A DNA stretch of 64,000 bases from Nitrospira lenta (GCF_900403705.1 NZ_OUNR01000022.1:1-64000), one strand, 5' to 3'. Shown: positions 35,410 through 45,507, counted from the first letter of the stretch. Numbers and translations: made by a program. Notes: a model not told the origin generated them from the letters alone.

Positions 35410-35530
35410 CTACGTAGTCAAACGTTCAAGTAATCTACATATAGACTTTCTACGTAGACTCCCCCCTGCGGATTGATCATCCCGAGTAAGTGCCTGAAAA
35501 GGAACAAGTATTGCTTGACAGGCTACGTAG
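35410..35530. promoter_or_regulatory. Three CTACGTAG palindromes, candidate operators
   Basis: The eight-base palindrome CTACGTAG occurs at 35410-35417, 35450-35457 and 35523-35530, all in the 194-base gap before the HD-GYP gene. The centres are 40 and 73 bases apart, close to four and seven helical turns. The third copy lies just after a TTGACA (35515-35520) and ends 10 bases before the chosen ATG. A dimeric regulator binding these sites could control the gene. Confidence 0.5.
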
Positions 35531-35540
35531 TTGGGGGTAC

Positions 35541-36695
35541 ATGAGCATGATGGACACAAAAATTTCTCAAGACGGATCACAAACAAAACCGACGATTCTT
35601 GTTGTCGATGACGAGGCCGGACCGCGTGATGCGCTCAAAGTCATCTTGCGGCCCTTCTTCAACATCCGCTCAGCCGACAACGCGCAGGCCGCACTCAACG
35701 TCTTGAGCCATGAATCCATCGACCTCATTACGCTAGATCAGAAACTCCCCGATCGCCAGGGCATCGACCTCCTGCAGGATATTAAGCACGATCACGCCGA
35801 TATCGAAGTTATCATCATTACCGGCTACGGAAGCCTGAAGTCCGCCATGGAAGGCATTCGCCATGGCGCCGCCGGCTATCTGCTCAAGCCATTCAATGTC
35901 ACCGAACTGATTTCCCTCATCAGCCAGACACTTGAGAAAAAACAACGCCTCGACCTCCTCCGGAAGGTCCTGACCAATTCGGCTGCCTTATGGGCCGGGG
36001 ATGAAGAAGGACGGCGCGCGTGGGAGACTTTGAAGACCAGCTATTTCGCGATTGGTAAGCGGGAGGAGCAAGATAGCCCATCTGGCTCGCCAGACATTCT
36101 CCCCCTGCTCTCAGATCTCCTAGAAGCCAAGGATCGGCACTTGCTGAATCATTGCAGCCGCGTCAGCTTCTACGCCACGTTGCTCGCCAATCGCCTCAGC
36201 TTGACGCTCGCCGAGCAAAAGTCCCTGGCTATCGGCGCCTTCCTACACGATATCGGCAAGGTCAGCCTCAAGAATTATCATTATTCTGATGAGCCGATTC
36301 TGCCTTCCGGAGAAAGCGCCTACTCCAAAGAACATTGCGAAGCCGGCGCACGGATGATTCTTCCGCTAGAGTATCCGGCTGAAGTCGGTCAGATTATTTC
36401 CTATCATCATGAGCGATGGGATGGATCAGGCTATCCACATGGACTTCAGGGGGAAGGCATTCCCTTGTTGGCAAGAATCGTCAGTATCGCCCAGATGTTC
36501 GATCACCTCACCGCTGAAGTCCCTGGACGATCACCACTCCCGGTGGATCAGGCCATCCAGCAAATTGCCCTTCAGGCCAATACCTACTTCGATCCTATGC
36601 TGGCGGATCAATTTGCCCGGGTCGCGACCGAATGTAAGGCATCGCTTCCAGCCATGGCGATCGCGACCACGCCGAGCGGCGTGTCCGGCCAGTAG
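35541..36695 (+). CDS. Response regulator with HD-GYP c-di-GMP phosphodiesterase domain
   Basis: This 384-residue protein has a receiver (about 14-130; phospho-acceptor D66 in ITLDQKLPD) and an HD-GYP domain (about 190-365). The HD motif is HDIGK with H236-D237, and the GYP motif is HHERWDGSGYP spanning H289 to P299. The catalytic set looks complete, so it should hydrolyse c-di-GMP under phosphorylation control. The ATG at 35541 is preceded by a GGGGG stretch; an open frame begins at 35490, but starting there would place a palindromic operator inside the gene. It follows the NtrC-type regulator and converges with recN. Confidence 0.9.
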   Translation: MSMMDTKISQDGSQTKPTILVVDDEAGPRDALKVILRPFFNIRSADNAQAALNVLSHESIDLITLDQKLPDRQGIDLLQDIKHDHADIEVIIITGYGSLKSAMEGIRHGAAGYLLKPFNVTELISLISQTLEKKQRLDLLRKVLTNSAALWAGDEEGRRAWETLKTSYFAIGKREEQDSPSGSPDILPLLSDLLEAKDRHLLNHCSRVSFYATLLANRLSLTLAEQKSLAIGAFLHDIGKVSLKNYHYSDEPILPSGESAYSKEHCEAGARMILPLEYPAEVGQIISYHHERWDGSGYPHGLQGEGIPLLARIVSIAQMFDHLTAEVPGRSPLPVDQAIQQIALQANTYFDPMLADQFARVATECKASLPAMAIATTPSGVSGQ

Positions 36696-36717
36696 AAAAA
36701 TCACCCCGGCCGCTTCA

Positions 36718-38397
36718 TCATTCCCCGGCATCGGCAATAAGTTCTGCCGCCGTTTCACGTACTTTCTTCGTGACCGTCAATCCGCCTAACATTCTGGCAA
36801 TTTCATTCTCCCGTCCCTGACCAATCAGCGCATGCACGGCTGTCACAGTCCGGTTGCCGTCCTGCGACTTCTCGACGCAGAGATGCTGCTGCCCCTGTGC
36901 GGCGACTTGAGGAAGGTGGGTAATACAGAACACCTGATGATAGCGGCCTAACCCACGGAGGCGCTTGCCGATGGCCGCAGCCACCGCTCCGCCCACTCCG
37001 GTGTCGATCTCATCAAAGATCAGTACAGGGACGTGATCTCGCTCTGCCAGCACCGTTTTCAACGCGAGCATGACCCTGGACAACTCTCCGCCTGAGGCGA
37101 CTTTTGCGAGAGGCTTTGCTGGTTCCCCTGCATTCGTCGAAAGACGAAACTCCACCTGATCAATCCCCTCAGGACCGAACTCCAGCTCGCCGGCATCCGC
37201 GGTCACGTGGATCTCGAAGACAGTCTGCCCCATTTTCAGCGCCTCGAGTTCCTGACGCACCACTTTGGCCATGCGCTTGGCCGCTTCCCCACGCTTTACG
37301 AATAATTGCCTCGCCAGAAGCGCCAGATCGGCCTGTTGCGTATGGATGCGTTGGCGCAGTTGAACCAATTGTTCATCGGAGCCTTGCAATTGTTCCAATT
37401 CAGCTTTGATATTCTGATGAGCCCCCAGTACTTCTGGTAACGACCCACCGAACTTCTTTTTTAATTTCTGGAGGACCGCCAACCGATCCTCAATCACGCC
37501 CAGTCTTTCAGGATTGGCTTCGACTCGCTCAGCATAGTCCCGCAACTGCCCCGCCATTTCCTTCAACACCACTTTGGCTTCAACGGTCAGCCTAGTCAGC
37601 TCTCCAATTGTAGAATCAATCTGGAGCAACTGACCCAAGGCCCGCTCCGTCAATGCCAGCTGAGCCAAGATACCCTGCCCTTCCGCATTCACCCGCTCCA
37701 TCGCTTCAGCGGCTAACGCACCGATCTGCTGCGACGAACTGAGGCGACGACGCTCGTTTTGTAAGTCTTCGTCCTCTCCCTCCCGCAACGCAGCTTCGTC
37801 CAATTCGGCACATTGGAACCTGAGTAATTCTTCACGCTGCGTCCGATGCTGGGATTCACGAATCAATCGATCGCGCTCCTCGCAGGCCGCCTTCCAGGCC
37901 TCATACCCTTGTTGATACGCGGCACAGCGTTCTTGGAGATTGCCGAAGGCATCCACGACGCTACGCTGTGTTGCCGTAGCCAAGAGTGATTGCTGATCAT
38001 GCTGCCCGTGCAAGTCCACGAGCGTACCGCCCAGTTCTTCCAGAGCATGCAGCGAGCTCATGGTTCCGTTGAGGTAGACCCGGTTACGTCCGGATCGGGC
38101 AATGACCCGCCGCACAATCAACTCTGAATCTGTAGGGCCCAGGATTCCTTGATCTCGGAGACGAGCTTGGAGGGGATGGTGGTCGGGCAGATGAAAGGCC
38201 GCCTCAAGAGACGCCTCTTCCGTCCCAAAACGAATCTGGTCGGCGGACGCTCGTCCGCCGACCAGCAGGGCAATGGCATCGATCAGAAGGGATTTTCCAG
38301 CCCCCGTTTCTCCGGTGAGAACGGTAAAGCCAGGCTCAAACCGTAGGCTGAGCTCTTCTAGAATAGCGAAATTGACGATGCGCAGCTCGGTGAGCAT
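36718..38397 (-). CDS. recN: DNA repair protein RecN
   Basis: This 559-residue SMC-like ATPase acts in double-strand-break repair. The N-terminal Walker A is GETGAGKSLLIDAI near residue 30. A long central coiled-coil region rich in Glu, Arg and Leu spans about 155-370. The C-terminal half carries the ABC signature ASGGELSRVMLAL near 433 and the Walker B VLIFDEIDTGVGG near 458. Length is normal. It converges with the HD-GYP gene, with only 22 bases between their stops. Confidence 0.96.
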   Translation of the reverse strand: MLTELRIVNFAILEELSLRFEPGFTVLTGETGAGKSLLIDAIALLVGGRASADQIRFGTEEASLEAAFHLPDHHPLQARLRDQGILGPTDSELIVRRVIARSGRNRVYLNGTMSSLHALEELGGTLVDLHGQHDQQSLLATATQRSVVDAFGNLQERCAAYQQGYEAWKAACEERDRLIRESQHRTQREELLRFQCAELDEAALREGEDEDLQNERRRLSSSQQIGALAAEAMERVNAEGQGILAQLALTERALGQLLQIDSTIGELTRLTVEAKVVLKEMAGQLRDYAERVEANPERLGVIEDRLAVLQKLKKKFGGSLPEVLGAHQNIKAELEQLQGSDEQLVQLRQRIHTQQADLALLARQLFVKRGEAAKRMAKVVRQELEALKMGQTVFEIHVTADAGELEFGPEGIDQVEFRLSTNAGEPAKPLAKVASGGELSRVMLALKTVLAERDHVPVLIFDEIDTGVGGAVAAAIGKRLRGLGRYHQVFCITHLPQVAAQGQQHLCVEKSQDGNRTVTAVHALIGQGRENEIARMLGGLTVTKKVRETAAELIADAGE

Positions 38398-38418
38398 GGC
38401 TGCGTGCGTGCGAACGCC

Positions 38419-38766
38419 CTACGCGGTCCCCGCGTGTTGGGCCAACAATGAATCAATCGTTTCTTTGAACTGACGCTTCGGACGCGCCCCAACCAGCTTT
38501 TCCACAACCTGGCCGTTTTTGAAAAACAGAATCGTCGGGATACTCATCACCTGATACCGCCCGGCGACTTCAGGATTTTCATCGGTGTTCAGCTTCCTGA
38601 CTTTCAGCTTCCCGGCGTATTCCTTGGCCAGCTCATCAACAATGGGCGCCACCATCTGGCAAGGTCCGCACCAGACGGCCCAGAAATCGACCATGACAAG
38701 CTCACTGGCCTTCATCACGTCTGCATCCCAGGTGGAATCTTCAACTTTTAATGTATCACCAGCCAC
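38419..38766 (-). CDS. trxA: Thioredoxin
   Basis: This 115-residue cytoplasmic thioredoxin has the WCGPC active site (C33 and C36), the buried Asp in [12 protein letters not shown], and the cis-proline motif MSIPTILFF near 77. It reduces protein disulfides and would supply peroxiredoxin Bcp and other reductases. The start is GTG with an AAGGAGG ribosome-binding site eight bases upstream. It lies between recN and lptD on the same strand with small gaps. Confidence 0.97.
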   Translation of the reverse strand: MAGDTLKVEDSTWDADVMKASELVMVDFWAVWCGPCQMVAPIVDELAKEYAGKLKVRKLNTDENPEVAGRYQVMSIPTILFFKNGQVVEKLVGARPKRQFKETIDSLLAQHAGTA

Positions 38767-38894
38767 GTCCGGAACCTCCTTCAGCTAAGATACCGACGAT
38801 AAGAATCAAGAAGTGCATCGTACCCCACCCCCATTTAGGGTGTCAAATGAGGTGCGGACCGCACTCACTCAGATAGATTCATCGGACGACGCCA

Positions 38895-41351
38895 TCATCG
38901 CCCCGGAGCGCCACCCGTCGATGCGCCAGACTGAAACCGTCCGTAGGGACCAGTCGGCGAGGCCCATGGCAATCCGCGCTCGCCCCATAGCAGCGGACTG
39001 AGGATTGACCGCATCACCTGGGTCCCGAAGTTCTCCGTCCAACCGATACCGGTCAGATTCAGCATGAAGTTGTACTGCGCCCGATCCGGGAATTGAAGAT
39101 AGAACAGGCCAAGAGACCAGCATTTGCAGGGGTTCTGATACAAGGCCACGATGTCATACTCAGGGCTCCTTTTCGTCTTGAGATCGTAGTAGCCCTTCGC
39201 CCCGATCGTCCATCCCCAAGGAGTTCTGAACCCGCCTCCCGCCGTCGCAAACTGAATCTCCGGCGTCGGGGCATACACTTCGTTGAACGAAATAGGGTTC
39301 CAGATATCTCCCCGCCGCTCGCGATTGCCATCCCGGGAAAACCGCTGCCCGACTTCAAGATACCAATTGGTCGATTCTTGAATTCGAAGATCCGTATTCC
39401 ACTGGCTCAATTGCCCTCGATAGGGATCGAAAAACGCATCAACCGTCAGATACTGATTGATCGTCGGGCGCTGCGTCCCGAAGTTTCCGGCTCCCCGCCC
39501 GAACGCCTGAGCTGCCATTTGCGATTGAGTGAATTGCGGAGCCGTATTGCCGATGACCGCCCGCATCCACACATCGGAGAATTTTCGACCTTGCACCGCC
39601 ACCGTAGCAGGCTGCAACGGTTGTGTGAGGGAGCCCAGCGGCGGAGTCACACCCGGACCGAAGTCGCGGGCTCTCGTCTGCACCGCCCCGGCATGGTAAC
39701 TCTGCGCGACGGTCAGATCCAGCCAATTGAAGGTATTCGTTCCATCGTGCTCCAGTACACGATTGCGCAGCGCATAGGTCAGAAGGTTTTTCTTCGGCAG
39801 ATCATCGATTTGATCGATCTGCGCGATCTTCGATTGATCGGTCCCCGGCACATATTCATACATGACCGTCGGCTCAATCGTATGAAGAAGACTGCCGCCA
39901 CCGTCCAAGCCGAATCGCCGGCTCAACTTCGACGTGGCATCGATTCCGGCCCAGAAAGTTTCTCGATGGAGCGACGCATCAGATTGCGCGCCACGGGTAT
40001 AGTAGACTTCACGAAACTTCGCCTGCGGAGTCAGACCCACGACATGCCCCAAATCAATGACGTCAGTGGAAATCCCCGGCACGACATTCACGCGATTCAA
40101 CGAGAACCCTTCTTCCCGGTAAAAATTGACGAAGTCCCCTTCCATCCCGAACAACAAGGGCGAGTTAAAGAGCGGGACATTCGGCAAGGTGTAGCCGGTC
40201 TCGGGAAGCCGCTGGAAGGTATCCCTTCCTCCGGACTGAAGCGGTTGCAGGTATTGCCCGAGGATGTACGCATTGCCGTACGGCAGCCGCTGATTCAGCA
40301 GCAGGTTCGACTCGTTGCTGGGTAAGGCTCGCTGGCTGCCTGAGTTACTCAACTGCTGGAGGTAGTTGGGATCGGTGACAAAATTCGCATTCCCCCGTAG
40401 CAGCAGCGTTTCGGTAAACTGCTGCGTGTGCGTCCCGGCAATAAGCGCGCGCGCCTGCTTCACATCCGAACTGGTCTGATCGACCCCGGTGACATTCGGC
40501 AGCGCAGTCTGCTGCAGATAGCTCACGTACCACTGACCCCGGGATTTCTGGTCGATCACATAGCGATATTCTACATCGCTCCCGTAGCCAAGCTTACTGT
40601 AGTAGGACGGCGCGATGGTCAAGTCCTGGCTCGGATTGATCGCCCAGTAGAAACTGTCCTGGAGGTGTACGCCGAATCGACTATCGAAACCCACCTGAGG
40701 GACCAAAAACCCGCTCCGCCGGTTCGACAAGGGATAGGTGATCGTGGGAAACGGAACGACCGGCACATCCGCAACGCACAGCCAGGCCCCTTTCAACGCC
40801 AACGTGTCTCCGACGTTCAAATCCATATCGTCAAACTTGAACCGCCAGGCCGGCACCTCCCCGTCCTGCGCGTCACAATTCGTAAACGCCCCTTCCTTCA
40901 CACGATAGTGATATTCGGAGAACCGCTGCAGCAGACGCCCACCCACGAGCGTATTGGATTGAGGGACATAGAGCTGCCCATGGGTAATGACACCGGCCTC
41001 GGTATTCACATTGAAGTCCATCCGCTCCGTCGTCACGTCGGCCTGCGGATCCGTCAAATGCACGTGCCCCGATGCGTGAACCACCCCAGAGAGCGCTTCA
41101 ATCGTGACGTGGTCGGCGGTCAGACGCATGGTGCCCTGCAGGATCACCACAGACCCATCCGCCTCGTATACCTCTTGGTCCTGCCGATAGTCGATTCGAT
41201 TGGCCGTAACATCGAGAGGAGCAGAACCGGATGCCGAGGTACCCGGCACAACCGACTTGGATTTAGCCCAGACGAGACAGGGAAAGCAGAACAGAAAAAC
41301 CACCGCGAAAACACAGAGTCTGCCCGCTGTCCATGACCGTCCACTCACCAT
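38895..41351 (-). CDS. lptD: LPS-assembly outer-membrane protein LptD
   Basis: This 818-residue protein has a signal peptide (hydrophobic 11-29, cleavage near VWAKS). An N-terminal OstA/LptA-like beta-jellyroll domain covers about 45-160 (ANRIDYRQDQEVYEADGSVVI). A large C-terminal beta-barrel follows, with the LptD motif PFPTITYPLSNRRSGFLVPQVG near 205-230. It inserts LPS into the outer leaflet. The ATG at 41351 follows the folC stop after one base (TAGCATG), implying coupling; an upstream ATG (41378) inside folC is less likely. The barrel is rich in Gln/Asn/Tyr as usual. Confidence 0.95.
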   Translation of the reverse strand: MVSGRSWTAGRLCVFAVVFLFCFPCLVWAKSKSVVPGTSASGSAPLDVTANRIDYRQDQEVYEADGSVVILQGTMRLTADHVTIEALSGVVHASGHVHLTDPQADVTTERMDFNVNTEAGVITHGQLYVPQSNTLVGGRLLQRFSEYHYRVKEGAFTNCDAQDGEVPAWRFKFDDMDLNVGDTLALKGAWLCVADVPVVPFPTITYPLSNRRSGFLVPQVGFDSRFGVHLQDSFYWAINPSQDLTIAPSYYSKLGYGSDVEYRYVIDQKSRGQWYVSYLQQTALPNVTGVDQTSSDVKQARALIAGTHTQQFTETLLLRGNANFVTDPNYLQQLSNSGSQRALPSNESNLLLNQRLPYGNAYILGQYLQPLQSGGRDTFQRLPETGYTLPNVPLFNSPLLFGMEGDFVNFYREEGFSLNRVNVVPGISTDVIDLGHVVGLTPQAKFREVYYTRGAQSDASLHRETFWAGIDATSKLSRRFGLDGGGSLLHTIEPTVMYEYVPGTDQSKIAQIDQIDDLPKKNLLTYALRNRVLEHDGTNTFNWLDLTVAQSYHAGAVQTRARDFGPGVTPPLGSLTQPLQPATVAVQGRKFSDVWMRAVIGNTAPQFTQSQMAAQAFGRGAGNFGTQRPTINQYLTVDAFFDPYRGQLSQWNTDLRIQESTNWYLEVGQRFSRDGNRERRGDIWNPISFNEVYAPTPEIQFATAGGGFRTPWGWTIGAKGYYDLKTKRSPEYDIVALYQNPCKCWSLGLFYLQFPDRAQYNFMLNLTGIGWTENFGTQVMRSILSPLLWGERGLPWASPTGPYGRFQSGASTGGAPGR

Positions 41352-41352
41352 G

Positions 41353-42648
41353 CTAACCCCTGAGCGGAGACAAGCCACAGCCGCGGACCAACGCTTTCAC
41401 TTCGCCCACCAGCATGAGCGATCCGGTGACACAGATCAGATCCTGCACGGTCGCCCGGGCTTTTGCCAGCGCCAGCGCATCCGCCGTGGACGGAGCGACG
41501 TGACACGGAGAGAACCGGAATCCAACCGTCTCTCGCAGTTCCTCCACAGACGCCGAACGGGCCATATCCACCTGCGTCAATATCGCTTCAGAGATCAGCC
41601 GGTAGAACGGCTCGACAAAGCGCGCGTGATCTTTGTCACGCATCATGCCCAAGACAAGAATCAACCGAGACTCCGGTCGCGATGCGCACCACTCCGTCAA
41701 ATATTCGGCCAACACATGGGCTGCGGCCGGATTGTGGGCTCCGTCGAGCAACAGAACCGGACCTCGCTCCACCACTTCCAATCGCCCTTCCCAGAGCACC
41801 GACGCCAGCCCCCGGCGCACCGCCGCCTCATCAACCGATATCCCACGCCCTTCGGCCGCGTCGAGCAATGCCAGAGCACAGGCAGCATTATCCAGCTGAT
41901 GGCGTCCGGCAAGCGCACTGGTCAATCCGTCGAACTCCCTGGATCGTCCGCGATACGACACGGCTCCCAGCCCAGCACTGGCTGCATAAAAATCGGTCCC
42001 CAGTCGCGTGAGTGGCGCCTCGCGATCCATCGCCGTCCGACGAATCACTTCCCACGCCGGCCCGTCGATGCGACCCACGACGACCGGGATGCCCGGCTTA
42101 ATAATCCCGGCCTTTTCAAATGCGATAGCGTCTTCCGTCGTGCCAAGATATTCCTGATGGTCCAGCGCAATCGTGGTAATCGCACAAGCCACTGGCTCCA
42201 CCACATTCGTTGCGTCGAACCGGCCGCCCATCCCAACTTCCAAGACCGCCACATCGACTCCGGACTCGGCAAAATGGAGAAACGCCATCGCCGTCGTCAG
42301 CTCAAAGAACGTCGGGGTCAGGCCGGATGGCACGCTCGCCTGAAGCTGTGCAGTGAGCTCCGCCACCTGCGCTTCAGCGATCATGGTCTGATTGACACGG
42401 ATCCGCTCGCGAAAATCGACGAGATGCGGAGACGTGTATAACCCCACCCGATAACCGGCCGCCTGCAGCATGGCCGCCGTCATGGCCGCCGTCGACCCTT
42501 TGCCGTTGGTGCCGCCGATATGCAGACTCCGGAACCGGCGCTCGGGATGGCCCAGCCGGCCCAAGAGCGTCCGCATGGTCTCAAGCCCCAGCTTGATTCC
42601 ATGTTTCTGGAGTCCGTAGAGATACTCGATGGCGGATGAATAGGTCAT
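41353..42648 (-). CDS. folC: Bifunctional folylpolyglutamate/dihydrofolate synthase
   Basis: This 431-residue Mur-ligase-type enzyme adds glutamate to dihydropteroate and tetrahydrofolates. The ATP loop GGTNGKGST lies near residue 44. The Mg-binding region VAVLEVGMGGRFDATN near 134-150 and the GLASVLWEGRLEVV segment near 285 are typical of FolC. The C-terminal ligase domain contains LLLDGAHNPAAAHVL. It lies between accD and lptD, an arrangement (accD-folC) that is common in bacteria. A folB-like gene is at 48894. Confidence 0.95.
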   Translation of the reverse strand: MTYSSAIEYLYGLQKHGIKLGLETMRTLLGRLGHPERRFRSLHIGGTNGKGSTAAMTAAMLQAAGYRVGLYTSPHLVDFRERIRVNQTMIAEAQVAELTAQLQASVPSGLTPTFFELTTAMAFLHFAESGVDVAVLEVGMGGRFDATNVVEPVACAITTIALDHQEYLGTTEDAIAFEKAGIIKPGIPVVVGRIDGPAWEVIRRTAMDREAPLTRLGTDFYAASAGLGAVSYRGRSREFDGLTSALAGRHQLDNAACALALLDAAEGRGISVDEAAVRRGLASVLWEGRLEVVERGPVLLLDGAHNPAAAHVLAEYLTEWCASRPESRLILVLGMMRDKDHARFVEPFYRLISEAILTQVDMARSASVEELRETVGFRFSPCHVAPSTADALALAKARATVQDLICVTGSLMLVGEVKALVRGCGLSPLRG

Positions 42649-42675
42649 GCACTGAGCCGGGCAGGATGCACTGCA

Positions 42676-43512
42676 CTAGAAATGAGCAACGAGAGTGCCG
42701 AGGGTTTCTTTTAACTGTTTCCGCTCGACGATCATATCGATCATCCCATGCTCAAGGAGAAACTCCGCCCGCTGAAACTGATCGGGCAACTGCTGCTTGA
42801 TCGTCTGCTCGATCACACGGGGGCCGGCAAACCCGATCAAGGCCTTCGGTTCCGCAATAATCACATCGCCCAGCATCGCAATGCTCGCCGTCACTCCCCC
42901 GAAGGTCGGATCAGCCAAGATGGAGATAAACGGCAGCTTGGATTCACCCAGCTTCGCCACGGCCGTCGACGTTTTCGCCATTTGCATCAACGAGAGAATG
43001 CCCTCCTGCATGCGCGCGCCGCCCGACGCGGTCACCAAGACCACGGGACGCTTCTTCTCCAGTGCGCGATCGACTGCCCGGCAAAACTTTTCCCCGACGA
43101 CCGATCCCATGCTGCCGCCCATAAAGCTGAAGTCGAACACACAGAAAACGACCGGCTGTCCATCGACCAATCCTTCGCCGATCATTAAGGCATCCTTGCG
43201 TCCGGTTTTTTCCTGCTGCGCCTTGACCCGATCTCGATAGGACTTCGTGTCGTGAAAATTGAGGGGATCCTTGGCTTCCAACTCCGCATCCCACTCCTTA
43301 AACGTGCCAAGATCGACGAGCAACGCGATCCGCTCCATCACGGAGATGGGAAAATGATAATCGCACTTCGGGCACACCTTGTTGTTCCGATCGACTTCCT
43401 TGCGATAGACGATTTCCCGGCAGTGGTTGCACTTGAGCCACATCCCTTCAGCGCCTTTGGATCGCGGCGGCACTTCGGAGCCGGTCGTTTTCTGCTTTTT
43501 AAACCAGGCCAT
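42676..43512 (-). CDS. accD: Acetyl-CoA carboxylase carboxyltransferase subunit beta
   Basis: This 278-residue beta subunit of acetyl-CoA carboxylase carries the N-terminal zinc ribbon (C28, C31, C47 and C50). It also has the crotonase-like carboxyltransferase core, with [14 protein letters not shown] near 150 and [20 protein letters not shown] near 225. It works with AccA, which is not in the window, to make malonyl-CoA. The ATG at 43512 starts the conserved WFKKQK segment; the open frame upstream is not family-like. It is probably co-transcribed with folC and lptD. Confidence 0.96.
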   Translation of the reverse strand: MAWFKKQKTTGSEVPPRSKGAEGMWLKCNHCREIVYRKEVDRNNKVCPKCDYHFPISVMERIALLVDLGTFKEWDAELEAKDPLNFHDTKSYRDRVKAQQEKTGRKDALMIGEGLVDGQPVVFCVFDFSFMGGSMGSVVGEKFCRAVDRALEKKRPVVLVTASGGARMQEGILSLMQMAKTSTAVAKLGESKLPFISILADPTFGGVTASIAMLGDVIIAEPKALIGFAGPRVIEQTIKQQLPDQFQRAEFLLEHGMIDMIVERKQLKETLGTLVAHF

Positions 43513-43648
43513 AGTCGTATCCTCTTCGCTCGAACGATCACGATCAGACGCGCACGTCACACACCCCTCACAGGGCACCGAAGAATAGCATAGCCGCCAA
43601 AATGACGCACGCGCAATTCAACGGGAAACACGTAAAGAGGAACGGGAG

Positions 43649-44356
43649 CTAGAGGCCGTCCGGAGAGAGAACCAATCGATACAACATCCACAATCCAAGC
43701 CCGACACTCCCCAGACTCGCCGCGCTTTGCACTGCAAAAAATGCCCGCTGGCCGACAGCCTGTGAATAGATGACCGGCACACTCAGCGTCAGCCCGATCA
43801 TCAGCATACCGCCGATTGAACCGAGACCAAACACCGCGATGTAGAGTAACCCCTGCGCGATGCCGCTGGTATTCGAGGCGATCACCAGCATCAAGGCTGC
43901 AGACCCTGCCACTCCGTGGGCCATCCCGATCAAGAGCGGCCGGAGCGACTGCCTGGTCCAATGCGGATGGGCATGATCCTCACGCCGCTGATGGCTATGC
44001 AAATGCACATGCGGCTCGCCGTCATGGACGTGACGATGGAGATGCCATCGCTCACGAAACAGTTTGAGCGCCAGCGTGCCGCCCAACACAACAAGCAAGA
44101 GCCCCACCCCACATTCGGCCAGCAGAGCCAATGGTTCAGGAATATGAATTCCTGACACCAATACCACAGCACCGACAATCAGCAGGGTCAGGGTATGCCC
44201 CACTCCCCACCAAAGACCCACCAGACCGGAGGCGCGCATGGAGGGACGCTCCGCCAGGACCGTAGACACCGCCGCCAAATGATCGGCGTCGAGGGCATGG
44301 CGCAGCCCAAGGACAAATCCGACGGTGAGAAAGGTCAGCAGGTTGAATTCAAACAT
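43649..44356 (-). CDS. Nickel/cobalt-transporter-like membrane protein (UreH/NicO type)
   Basis: This 235-residue inner-membrane protein has about six helices. The first helix carries RHALDADHLAAVS, the NiCoT-like HAxDADH metal signature. A histidine-rich cytoplasmic loop (about 105-135; HLHRHVHDGEPHVHLHSH core) separates the halves and could bind nickel or cobalt. The length fits UreH/NicO-type proteins rather than full-size NiCoT permeases. The ATG at 44356 begins the first hydrophobic segment; the frame is open further upstream but without membrane character. It follows moaA by about 50 bases. The metal transported is not certain. Confidence 0.82.
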   Translation of the reverse strand: MFEFNLLTFLTVGFVLGLRHALDADHLAAVSTVLAERPSMRASGLVGLWWGVGHTLTLLIVGAVVLVSGIHIPEPLALLAECGVGLLLVVLGGTLALKLFRERWHLHRHVHDGEPHVHLHSHQRREDHAHPHWTRQSLRPLLIGMAHGVAGSAALMLVIASNTSGIAQGLLYIAVFGLGSIGGMLMIGLTLSVPVIYSQAVGQRAFFAVQSAASLGSVGLGLWMLYRLVLSPDGL

Positions 44357-44406
44357 GAAGCCCCTTACCGGGGTAATGCACAGACATCGGTTGTGCGGAC
44401 CGAGGA

Positions 44407-45474
44407 TCAGCCGCCACGGGCATGCATTTCCAGATGCGGATCGCCCCGGAGTTGATCGATGCCGATGAGCTTGCCGTTGCGCAACCCGACCTCTTCCAAC
44501 GCCTTGCGAGATTCGGCCCCCCGATCGCGCCGGTTTTGCCACCCTGCGCCGATCAACTCACGCATCCGGTCAGGACTGGCACCGGCGCGCATAGGTTGCC
44601 GAAGGTCCGTTCCCTTCGCCGCATAGAGACACAAATACCACATCCCGTCGGCAGTCACGCGGCTTCGGTCGCAGGTCGCACAGAACGGCTGCGTAGTCGA
44701 CGCGATAATGCCGAAGGTGGTTCCGTCAGGCAACAGGAACCGCTGGGCCGGCGCGGTCCCACGCCCCGGCAAGGGAACGATCGGGCCATAGTGCTGCGTC
44801 AAGGTCTCAAGAATCGCCGCCTGCGACAGCACCTTCGCCATCGCCCAATCATTGGCCCCGCCGACATCCATATATTCAATGAATCGCACCTCGGCCCGAT
44901 AGTGCTTCGCAAACTCGATCAAGGCGACCAGCTCGTCATCGTTAAATCCCCGGATCGCCACGGTGTCGAGCTTGAACCCGGTAAAGCCCGCTCGTCCGAC
45001 CGATTCAATCCCTTCAATGACGCGCGCAAACTCATCCCGCCGCGTCAGCTGACGGAACCGTTCGGGGCGCAGCGTATCCAGACTCACCGTCACACGATGC
45101 AGCCCGGCCTCGTACAACTCCTGCGCATTATCCGCGAGCAAAATGCCATTTGTGGTAAGCGCAATCTCCGAAATCCGCCGGTCTTGGAGCAGCAGACGAA
45201 CGAGACGGGATAAATCACGACGCAACAGAGGCTCACCGCCGGTCAGCCGGACCTTATCGACGCCTAAATCGGCAAAATAGCCGGTCAGCGTCGCCATCTC
45301 CTCGAAGCTCAAGACATCTTCGCGCGGCAGCCAGACATAGTCTTCTTCCGGCATGCAGTACTGGCAGCGAAGATTGCACCGATCCGTAACGGAGAGCCGC
45401 AAACTGCCCAGTGGGCGGTCGTGGGTATCCACTACTTTTTTGAAAGAAGAGAAACTGTCAGGCAATTGCGACAT
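44407..45474 (-). CDS. moaA: GTP 3',8-cyclase MoaA
   Basis: This 355-residue radical-SAM enzyme makes the first molybdopterin intermediate from GTP. The radical-SAM cluster uses C33, C37 and C40 (CNLRCQYC). The second cluster is visible in the C-terminal CATCDRSRVTADGMWYLC segment near 263-280. The C-terminus ends in HARGG, and the terminal Gly-Gly tail is functionally required in MoaA. The next upstream genes on this strand are the MoaD-MoaE fusion and moaC, so the three form a molybdopterin operon. Confidence 0.96.
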   Translation of the reverse strand: MSQLPDSFSSFKKVVDTHDRPLGSLRLSVTDRCNLRCQYCMPEEDYVWLPREDVLSFEEMATLTGYFADLGVDKVRLTGGEPLLRRDLSRLVRLLLQDRRISEIALTTNGILLADNAQELYEAGLHRVTVSLDTLRPERFRQLTRRDEFARVIEGIESVGRAGFTGFKLDTVAIRGFNDDELVALIEFAKHYRAEVRFIEYMDVGGANDWAMAKVLSQAAILETLTQHYGPIVPLPGRGTAPAQRFLLPDGTTFGIIASTTQPFCATCDRSRVTADGMWYLCLYAAKGTDLRQPMRAGASPDRMRELIGAGWQNRRDRGAESRKALEEVGLRNGKLIGIDQLRGDPHLEMHARGG

Positions 45475-45507
45475 GCGTGTAACTCATCGCCCGTTGCGCA
45501 CGACAAA

